From: Pseudomonas sp. CROZ-RG-20F-R04-15 | Lineage (GTDB): Bacteria > Pseudomonadota > Gammaproteobacteria > Pseudomonadales > Pseudomonadaceae | Assembly: GCF_022662375.1 (NCBI RefSeq) | Contig: NZ_JAKNQL010000027.1 | Coordinates: 1 to 64,000, forward strand | DNA: 64,000 nt | Direction of reading: 5' to 3' | Part shown: piece after piece, positions 58,482-64,000 of the stretch | How the letters are laid out: every line of letters starts with the position of its first letter | Numbering within the stretch: position 1 is the stretch's first letter | Made by a program: the position numbers and the translations under genes | The notes under the pieces: model-generated | Databases searched by the model: none | What the model saw: the letters and a program-made list of their open reading frames with translations, nothing else | What the model was told of the DNA's origin: nothing

Positions 58482-58506
58482 GTTAGGCGTTGTTTGATTT
58501 GACGCC

Positions 58507-58586
58507 CTCGCGAGCAGGCTCGCTCCCACATTGGTTTTGTGTCGTTTACAAATCCTCTGTGGGAGCGAGCTTGCTCGCGAATGGCG
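58507..58586. repeat. REP pair (REPIN) R9
   Basis: Inverted REP copies, reverse from 58507 and forward ending at 58586 (GAGCTTGCTCGCGA variant). Located 26 nt after recR. Confidence 0.85.
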
Positions 58587-58674
58587 CACCTCGGTCAATC
58601 TGATTCACACAATCTTGTTGTAAACCAAGCAAGCGCTCGGTTAAGTTCGGCGAACCCTTCCGTGGAGCTCGCCC

Positions 58675-59823
58675 ATGCCGGCCTTTCAGGAATACTTCGA
58701 CCCCAGCCACCAATTGGTCCGCGACAGCGTCAGACGCTTCGTCGAACGCGAGATCCTGCCGGACATCGATCAGTGGGAAGAAGCCGAAAGCTTCCCCCGT
58801 GAGCTGTACCTGAAGGCGGGCGCGGCGGGCATCCTCGGCATTGGCTATCCCGAAGCGCTCGGTGGTAGTCATGAAGGCGATCTGTTCGCCAAGGTCGCCG
58901 CCAGCGAGGAGTTGATGCGCTGTGGCTCTGGCGGGCTGGTAGCGGGGCTCGGCTCGCTGGATATCGGCTTGCCACCGATCGTCAAATGGGCGCGTCCCGA
59001 AGTTCGTGACCGCGTCGTGCCACAAGTGCTTGGCGGCGAAAAGATCAGCGCATTGGCCGTCACCGAGCCGGGCGGCGGCTCCGACGTCGCCAACCTGCAA
59101 ACCCGCGCCGTGCGTGACGGCGATTTCTATCGCGTCAGCGGCAGCAAAACCTTTATCACCAGTGGCGTGCGCGCCGATTACTACACCGTCGCGGTGCGCA
59201 CCGGTGCGCCGGGTTTCGGCGGCATCAGCCTGTTGTTGATCGAGAAGGGCACGCCGGGCTTCACCGTCGGTCGGCAGTTGAAGAAAATGGGTTGGTGGGC
59301 GTCGGACACCGCTGAATTGTTCTTCGACGATTGCCGCGTGCCTGTGGGCAATCTGATCGGTGCCGAAAACATGGGCTTCGCCTGCATCATGGGCAATTTT
59401 CAGAGCGAACGGCTGGCGTTGGCGTTGATGGCCAACATGACCTCACAGCTTGCGCTGGAACAAAGCCTGAAATGGGCGCGCGAGCGTGAAGCGTTTGGCA
59501 AACCGATCGGCAAGTTTCAGGTGATCAAGCATCGCCTCGCCGAGATGGCCACGGCGCTGGAGGTCTCGCGGGAATTCACTTACAGACAAGCAGCGAAGAT
59601 GGCGGCGGGACAGAGCGTGATCAAGGAGATTTCGATGGCGAAGAATTTTGCTACGGATACTTCGGACCGGATTACCACCGAGGCGGTGCAGATTCTTGGC
59701 GGGCTCGGTTACATGCGCGAGAGTCTGGTGGAACGGCTGTATCGGGATAACCGCATTCTTTCGATTGGCGGCGGGACGCGAGAGGTGATGAACGAGATCA
59801 TCAGCAAGCAGATGGGGCTTTAG
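58675..59823 (+). CDS. Acyl-CoA dehydrogenase family protein
   Basis: FAD-dependent acyl-CoA dehydrogenase, 382 residues, with N-terminal helical, middle beta-sheet and C-terminal helical domains (about 5-120, 120-220, 230-380). The FAD/substrate loop ALAVTEPGGGSDVANLQT is intact. At the position of the usual C-terminal catalytic glutamate the sequence is IGGGT (Gly366). A glutamate is present at 245 in NFQSERLALA, the place used by isovaleryl-CoA dehydrogenase. It may therefore act on branched or unusual acyl-CoAs. It stands alone, without ETF or enoyl-CoA hydratase genes. Confidence 0.88.
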   Translation: MPAFQEYFDPSHQLVRDSVRRFVEREILPDIDQWEEAESFPRELYLKAGAAGILGIGYPEALGGSHEGDLFAKVAASEELMRCGSGGLVAGLGSLDIGLPPIVKWARPEVRDRVVPQVLGGEKISALAVTEPGGGSDVANLQTRAVRDGDFYRVSGSKTFITSGVRADYYTVAVRTGAPGFGGISLLLIEKGTPGFTVGRQLKKMGWWASDTAELFFDDCRVPVGNLIGAENMGFACIMGNFQSERLALALMANMTSQLALEQSLKWAREREAFGKPIGKFQVIKHRLAEMATALEVSREFTYRQAAKMAAGQSVIKEISMAKNFATDTSDRITTEAVQILGGLGYMRESLVERLYRDNRILSIGGGTREVMNEIISKQMGL

Positions 59824-59848
59824 ATTTTGCGTTGAGGCTGCCGGCCCC

Positions 59849-59918
59849 TTCGCGAGCAGGCTCGCTCCCACAGGAGAATGCATTCCAAATGTGGGAGCGA
59901 GCCTGCTCGCGAAAGCGG
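59849..59918. repeat. REP pair (REPIN) R10
   Basis: Inverted REP copies at 59849-59872 (reverse) and 59891-59918 (forward). The pair separates the convergent acyl-CoA dehydrogenase and apt genes. Confidence 0.85.
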
Positions 59919-59933
59919 TCTGACAGGCGCTAT

Positions 59934-60482
59934 TTATTTATCAGTCAGGGCAAACTGCGTCAGGCAGAACGTCGGGATGCCCATGTCTTCAAGCCGCTGC
60001 GACCCGTTCAACTCAGGCAAGTCAATAATCGCCGCTGCCTCATGCACCCGCGCGCCCATGCGGCGAATCAGGTTGGCTGCTGCGATCAGCGTGCCGCCCG
60101 TGGCGATCAGATCATCGAACATCACCACCGAGTCGCCTTCACACAGGCTGTCGGCGTGCACTTCGAGGAACGCTTCGCCGTACTCGGTCGCGTAACCTTC
60201 GGCCAGCACGTCCGCCGGCAGCTTGCCCTGCTTGCGGAACAGCACCAGTGGCTTGTTCAACTGATAGGCCAGTACCGAGCCGATCAGAAAACCGCGCGCA
60301 TCCATCGCGCCGATGTGGGTGAAGTCGGCTTCGACGTAACGGTGGGCGAAGCTGTCCATCACCAGACGCAGGGCTTTGGGCGATTGAAACAGCGGGGTGA
60401 TGTCGCGAAAGATCACGCCCGGTTTCGGGAAGTCGATCACTGGGCGGATAAGCGATTTGATGTCGAAGGAGTCGAAGACCAT
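59934..60482 (-). CDS. apt: Adenine phosphoribosyltransferase
   Basis: Purine-salvage enzyme making AMP from adenine and PRPP. The 182-residue product has the usual size. It shows the PRPP-binding motif [14 protein letters not shown] (about 122-135) and the N-terminal [16 protein letters not shown] start it at the ATG 60482 ([11 protein letters not shown]); an in-frame codon 27 nt upstream is less likely. It lies 78 nt downstream of anr on the same strand. Confidence 0.95.
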   Translation of the reverse strand: MVFDSFDIKSLIRPVIDFPKPGVIFRDITPLFQSPKALRLVMDSFAHRYVEADFTHIGAMDARGFLIGSVLAYQLNKPLVLFRKQGKLPADVLAEGYATEYGEAFLEVHADSLCEGDSVVMFDDLIATGGTLIAAANLIRRMGARVHEAAAIIDLPELNGSQRLEDMGIPTFCLTQFALTDK

Positions 60483-60560
60483 CGTCGAGGTGTCCTGGCA
60501 GGGCTGCAAACGGCGCAGTATACCCGCGGCTGAAACGCTTCGCTCAACCGCGGATCGACA

Positions 60561-61295
60561 TTAACCTTCGAGTGAGCCACCGGCCAGCGCGCAGAGCTGG
60601 ATCGGGTCGAGGATGTGAATCTCCTTGCCCTCGGCGGCGATCAGCTCGTTTTGCTGAAAGCGCGTGAACACCCGAGACACGGTTTCCACGGCCAGACCGA
60701 GGTAGTTGCCGATTTCGTTACGCGACATTGCCAGACGGAACTGGTTGGCCGAGAAGCCGCGAGCGCGGAAGCGTGCGGACAGGTTGACCAGGAACGTGGC
60801 GATGCGCTCGTCGGCGGTTTTCTTCGACAGCAACAGCATCATTTGCTGGTCATCGCGGATTTCACGGCTCATCACGCGCATCAACTGGCGGCGCAATTGC
60901 GGCAGTTGCAGGGCCAGTTCGTCGAGGCGTTCAAAAGGGATTTCGCAGACCGAGGTGGTTTCCAGCGCCTGCGCCGACACCGGGTGTTTCTCGGTGTCCA
61001 TGCCGGACAGACCGACCAGTTCGCTCGGCAGGTGGAAGCCGGTCAGTTGTTCTTCGCCGCTGTCGCTCAGGCTGAAGGTTTTCAGGGCGCCGGAGCGTAC
61101 TGCATAAACGGAATCGAACGTGTCGCCCTGGCGGAACAGGAACTCGCCTTTTTTCAGCGGGCGGCCGCGTTTAACGATTTCGTCCAGCGCATCCATGTCT
61201 TCCAGATTCAGAGAAAGTGGCAGGCAGAGAGGGGCCAGGCTGCAATCCTTGCAATGGGCCTGGTTGTGAGCGCGCAGTTTGACTGGCTCGGACAT
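60561..61295 (-). CDS. anr: Oxygen-sensing transcriptional regulator Anr (FNR family)
   Basis: Global anaerobic regulator of Pseudomonas, 244 residues. The cysteines for the oxygen-labile [4Fe-4S] cluster are present at C15, C18, C24 and C117. A cyclic-nucleotide-binding-like beta roll (about 35-150), a dimerisation helix and a C-terminal helix-turn-helix (about 190-220, [21 protein letters not shown]) follow. The E-xx-S-R type recognition helix (ETVSR) matches FNR proteins that bind TTGAT-N4-ATCAA. Such a site is present upstream of hemN. Confidence 0.96.
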   Translation of the reverse strand: MSEPVKLRAHNQAHCKDCSLAPLCLPLSLNLEDMDALDEIVKRGRPLKKGEFLFRQGDTFDSVYAVRSGALKTFSLSDSGEEQLTGFHLPSELVGLSGMDTEKHPVSAQALETTSVCEIPFERLDELALQLPQLRRQLMRVMSREIRDDQQMMLLLSKKTADERIATFLVNLSARFRARGFSANQFRLAMSRNEIGNYLGLAVETVSRVFTRFQQNELIAAEGKEIHILDPIQLCALAGGSLEG

Positions 61296-61449
61296 TTCTT
61301 AAATCCTTGTGGGAAAACACACATAAGCCGTAAGGGTAACCCACAGGAGGACATTCAGGCCAGTCCGTGGCGACTTTGTCCCACAGCCATAAAGCCGCAG
61401 CGCCAGCAGCCGATAAACAGGTATCAGAACGCATACAAGGAACGAATCG

Positions 61450-61932
61450 ATGGCCTCGATTGGCACGCTGAGCCCCGGTAGCAGCGACGTTGCCGCATTG
61501 CCGGAGACGTTTAAAATCTCGACCGGCAATGCACGCGACCCAGGCTTGACCGAAGAGGCAACCCCGACCTTGGTCGAGGGCGTCAAAGTGTCGCTGTCCG
61601 GTGCATCGATCGAAAAGTCCGCCGGTGTCGGTGGTGAAAACAGCGACATCGACGACAGCGGGTTGCCGGAAAACATCCAGCAATTGCTGAAGATGATCCG
61701 CAAGCTGCAAAAACAGATTGCCGAGAAAAAGGCGCTCATCGAAGCGGTCATGGCCGACAAGCGCCTTTCCAACGAAGAAAAGATCATCAAGACCGCTGCA
61801 CTGCGCGGCGCCATCGCCGCGTTGAATACAGGTTTGATCACGGCCAATCTGGCTCTGTCCAAAGTGGTCGGGCAATCGGGTCTGACGGCGGATCAGAATA
61901 TGAAAGTCGGTTCGCTGCTGATGAAAAACTAG
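61450..61932 (+). CDS. Hypothetical protein between anr and hemN
   Basis: Protein of 160 residues that I cannot assign to a named family. The first 75 residues are polar, Ser/Thr/Gly-rich and probably disordered. Residues about 78-140 form charged and leucine-rich helices (LPENIQQLLKMIRKLQKQI..., then a second helix) likely to make a coiled coil or helical hairpin. There is no signal peptide or transmembrane helix. The ATG at 61450 has AAGGA upstream. Its TAG shares the palindrome CTAG with the stop of convergent hemN. A gene at this place is conserved in pseudomonads as far as I recall. Confidence 0.7.
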   Translation: MASIGTLSPGSSDVAALPETFKISTGNARDPGLTEEATPTLVEGVKVSLSGASIEKSAGVGGENSDIDDSGLPENIQQLLKMIRKLQKQIAEKKALIEAVMADKRLSNEEKIIKTAALRGAIAALNTGLITANLALSKVVGQSGLTADQNMKVGSLLMKN

Positions 61933-63311
61933 ATCACCCGCGAAAAACGCTGGCGGTTCTGCTGTTCCAGGTACGCATCGAACACCATGCACACCGAGCG
62001 CACCAGCAGACGTCCCGCCGGCAATACTTCGATCCGCTCGCGATCGAGTTCGATCAGGCCATCGTTGGCCATGCCTTGCAGCTGCGGCCAAAGCGCGCCG
62101 AAATAGCCCTGAAAATCGATGTTGAACTGTTGCTCGATCTCGGCGAACTCCAGGCTGAAATTGCAGATCAGTTGCTGGATCACCGCGCGGCGCAAGCGAT
62201 CATCGGCGTTGCACACCAGGCCCCGGCTGGTCGCCAGTTGCGCGGCGGCCAGGGTGTTCTGGTATTCGTTGAGATCGCTGCTGTTCTGGCAGTACAGATC
62301 GCCGATCTGGCTGATCGCGGAAACCCCCAGACCAATCAGATCGCAATGGCCGTGAGTGGTGTAACCCTGGAAGTTGCGTTGCAGGGTTTGTTCTTCCTGA
62401 GCAATCGCCAATTCATCATCGGGCAGGGCGAAGTGATCCATGCCGATATAGCGATAGCCAGCGGCGGTGAGCTGTTCGATGGTGCGTTCGAGCATTTCCA
62501 GTTTCTGCGCGGGCGCCGGTAACTCATTGCCATTGATCCGCCGCTGCGGCATGAAGCGTTCTGGCAGGTGCGCATAGTTGAACACCGAGAGCCGGTCCGG
62601 TTGCAGGCTGATGACTTCTTCAACGGTGCGGGCGAAGTTTTCCGGGGTTTGCTTGGGCAAGCCGTAGATCAGATCGATATTGATCGAGCGAAATTGCAGG
62701 GTGCGCGCGGCATCGATCACCGCGCGGGTTTCTTCCAGACTTTGCAAGCGATTGACCGCGCGCTGCACCGCCGGGTCGAGGTCTTGCAGGCCGATGCTGA
62801 CCCGATTGAAACCGAGTTCGCGGAGCAGGCCCATGGTCGACCAGTCGGCTTCGCGCGGGTCGATCTCGATACCGTAATCGCCGGAGTCGTCATCCAGCAG
62901 ATTGAAATGCTTGCGCAGGTGCGCCATCAACTGCCGCAGTTCGTCGTGGCTGAGAAAGGTCGGCGTGCCGCCGCCAAAGTGCAGTTGCTCGACTTTCTGG
63001 GCCGGGTCGAGATGACAGGCGATCAGCTGGATTTCCTGCTCCAGCCGCTGCAAGTACGGCAGCGCGCGGCCGCGATCCTTGGTGATGACCTTGTTGCAGG
63101 CGCAGTAGTAGCAAATGTTCGCGCAGAACGGCACATGCACATACAACGACAACGGGCGCAGGGCCTTGCGGCTGTCGCGCAGGGCATGGAACAGGTCGAA
63201 GGTGCCGACCTGACCGTGAAATTGCACGGCGGTCGGATAAGAGGTGTAGCGCGGCCCCGCCAGGTCGTAGCGGCGGATCAGATCAGAGTCCCAACGAATG
63301 GCGTCGAGCAT
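61929..63311 (-). CDS. hemN: Oxygen-independent coproporphyrinogen III oxidase
   Basis: Radical SAM enzyme converting coproporphyrinogen III to protoporphyrinogen IX without oxygen, for haem synthesis in low oxygen. The 460-residue product has the radical-SAM cluster motif C63-xxx-C67-xx-C70 in PFCANICYYC and the glycine-rich FGGGTPTFL. Length and the N-terminal RYDLAGPRYTSYPTA segment match true HemN rather than HemW. A perfect Anr box lies 65 nt upstream, so anaerobic induction by Anr is expected. The 3' end overlaps the convergent hypothetical gene by 4 nt. Confidence 0.95.
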   Translation of the reverse strand: MLDAIRWDSDLIRRYDLAGPRYTSYPTAVQFHGQVGTFDLFHALRDSRKALRPLSLYVHVPFCANICYYCACNKVITKDRGRALPYLQRLEQEIQLIACHLDPAQKVEQLHFGGGTPTFLSHDELRQLMAHLRKHFNLLDDDSGDYGIEIDPREADWSTMGLLRELGFNRVSIGLQDLDPAVQRAVNRLQSLEETRAVIDAARTLQFRSINIDLIYGLPKQTPENFARTVEEVISLQPDRLSVFNYAHLPERFMPQRRINGNELPAPAQKLEMLERTIEQLTAAGYRYIGMDHFALPDDELAIAQEEQTLQRNFQGYTTHGHCDLIGLGVSAISQIGDLYCQNSSDLNEYQNTLAAAQLATSRGLVCNADDRLRRAVIQQLICNFSLEFAEIEQQFNIDFQGYFGALWPQLQGMANDGLIELDRERIEVLPAGRLLVRSVCMVFDAYLEQQNRQRFSRVI

Positions 63312-63375
63312 GCGGGCATTCCCCCGGATAGGCTGGCAGTGTGAGCGAGTCTATCGGGGGGCGGCGATTGGGCTG

Positions 63376-63389
63376 TTGATTTGCATCAA
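63376..63389. promoter_or_regulatory. Anr/FNR binding site upstream of hemN
   Basis: TTGATTTGCATCAA is a perfect match to TTGAT-N4-ATCAA. Its near end lies 65 nt before the hemN ATG, compatible with a class II activating position for a start near 63341. Confidence 0.88.
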
Positions 63390-63421
63390 CGGGGGAGGAG
63401 GTGTGTTGATCATGCAGGCCT

Positions 63422-63507
63422 CTTCGCGAGCAAGCTCGCTCCCACATTGGATCGGTGGTGCAACACAAATCCCCTGTGGGAGCGAGCTTGCTCGCGAAGG
63501 CCGCGCC
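63422..63507. repeat. REP pair (REPIN) R11
   Basis: Inverted REP copies at 63422-63446 (reverse) and 63476-63507 (forward, GAGCTTGCTCGCGA variant). Its end is 6 nt from the stop codon of the minus-strand TauE/SafE gene. Confidence 0.85.
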
Positions 63508-63513
63508 GCCGAT

Positions 63514-64000
63514 CTAATGCCCCATCAACCAATGCTGATGCGGCCCCGGCAATGTCCAGATGCCAAACAGGATCACCAGCAACCCACCGGCCATGCGCAC
63601 GCTGCGTTTACGCAAAATGGCGGTGACGCGTTCTGCCGCAAGCCCCGTCGCCAGCAAAACCGGCCAAGTCCCCAGCCCAAACGCAAGCATCAACAAAGCA
63701 CTGTCCAGCGCATTGCCCTGACTCGCCGACCACAGCAACGTGCTGTAAACCAGCCCGCACGGCAGCCAGCCCCACAACGCACCGAGCAGTAATGCGCGAG
63801 GCAAACTCGACACCGGCAACAAGCGATTGGCCACCGGCTGAATGTAGCGCCACAGGCCGCGACCCAAACTTTCAATGCGCGTCAGCCCGCTCCACCACCC
63901 GGCCAGATACAAACCCATGGCAATCAGCAGCAACCCGGCCAGCACGCGCATGAACAATGCGGCTGGACTGTTCGCCACCGCCCAGCCTGCAAGGCCAATC
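63514..64000 (-). CDS. Sulfite exporter TauE/SafE family protein (5' part beyond window)
   Basis: C-terminal part of a membrane protein; the frame stays open to the window edge, so the true start lies to the right. About 162 residues are visible, with hydrophobic helices and the segment ALLLGALWGWLPCGLVYSTLL, typical of the TauE/SafE-like proteins that sit beside cytochrome cbb3 assembly genes in pseudomonads. A role in copper or cytochrome oxidase assembly is inferred from that usual neighbourhood, which is not visible here. A GTG at 63978 could be mistaken for the start. Confidence 0.8.
   Translation of the reverse strand, partial: IGLAGWAVANSPAALFMRVLAGLLLIAMGLYLAGWWSGLTRIESLGRGLWRYIQPVANRLLPVSSLPRALLLGALWGWLPCGLVYSTLLWSASQGNALDSALLMLAFGLGTWPVLLATGLAAERVTAILRKRSVRMAGGLLVILFGIWTLPGPHQHWLMGH

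Noticed and set aside
63514-63978. TauE/SafE gene starting at GTG 63978
   Set aside because: The frame remains open to the window edge and the protein lacks its expected N-terminal helices, so the gene is cut by the window rather than starting here.

Overview
The window is chromosomal DNA of a fluorescent pseudomonad, most likely a Pseudomonas fluorescens-group strain. The grounds are the gene order (cfrX-cmpX-sigX-oprF; smc-zipA-ligA; 4.5S RNA-dnaX-ybaB-recR; apt-anr-hemN), GC-rich codon use throughout, and many short palindromic REP pairs of the kind found between genes in this group. I see no insertion sequence, prophage, integron, CRISPR array or tRNA gene. It looks like core genome with some variable genes.

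Layout. 1-9.4 kb: a PrpD dehydratase, an EamA exporter divergent from a MocR-type regulator, the PEP synthase pair ppsR/ppsA, an alpha/beta hydrolase and rraA. 9.4-13.4 kb: a ZntB-like transporter, then the envelope-stress locus cfrX-cmpX-sigX-oprF. 13.4-25.3 kb: a complete assimilatory nitrate module on the minus strand: nasS-nasT (sensor and antiterminator), narK plus a phosphatase-kinase fusion, nirB-nirD-nasA-cobA. 25.5-32.3 kb: pyrD, rmf, rlmKL and a CHASE-PAS-GGDEF diguanylate cyclase. 32.4-44.3 kb: PBP4 (dacB), yggL, a BenE-type permease, then purine catabolism (guaD, xdhC, xdhB, xdhA) flanked by two GntR regulators. 44.3-60.5 kb: smc, zipA, ligA, a zinc-binding metallopeptidase-like protein, 4.5S RNA, a periplasmic binding protein, dnaX, ybaB, an MDR oxidoreductase, recR, an acyl-CoA dehydrogenase and apt. 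60.5-64 kb: anr, a small unknown protein, hemN with an Anr box, and a TauE/SafE membrane protein cut by the window edge.

How the genes work together. The nitrate module is the best-explained system. Both structural transcripts (narK-kinase and nirBD-nasA-cobA) start at a sequence resembling a sigma-54 promoter. Each then passes through a leader with tandem hairpins whose six-base loops have A at position 1 and G at position 4, the signature of ANTAR-protein targets, followed by an intrinsic terminator. NasT, encoded next door, is an ANTAR protein, so nitrogen limitation (sigma-54) and nitrate (NasS/NasT antitermination) probably act in series. CobA supplies siroheme precursor for NirB. The PP2C-kinase fusion 7 nt behind narK is the least explained member.

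The purine module turns guanine into xanthine and urate. The xdhA-gntR intergenic region carries three TGAC/GTCA inverted repeats that look like operators. The hemN promoter has a perfect Anr box and anr lies close by.

I did not find a clearly new system. The strongest items for follow-up are the double ANTAR leader arrangement (with a possible third hairpin at nirB), the kinase-phosphatase in the nitrate operon, an intrinsic terminator 14 nt before the alpha/beta hydrolase, a terminator-like hairpin in the long rlmKL upstream region, and the three dispersed repeat families.
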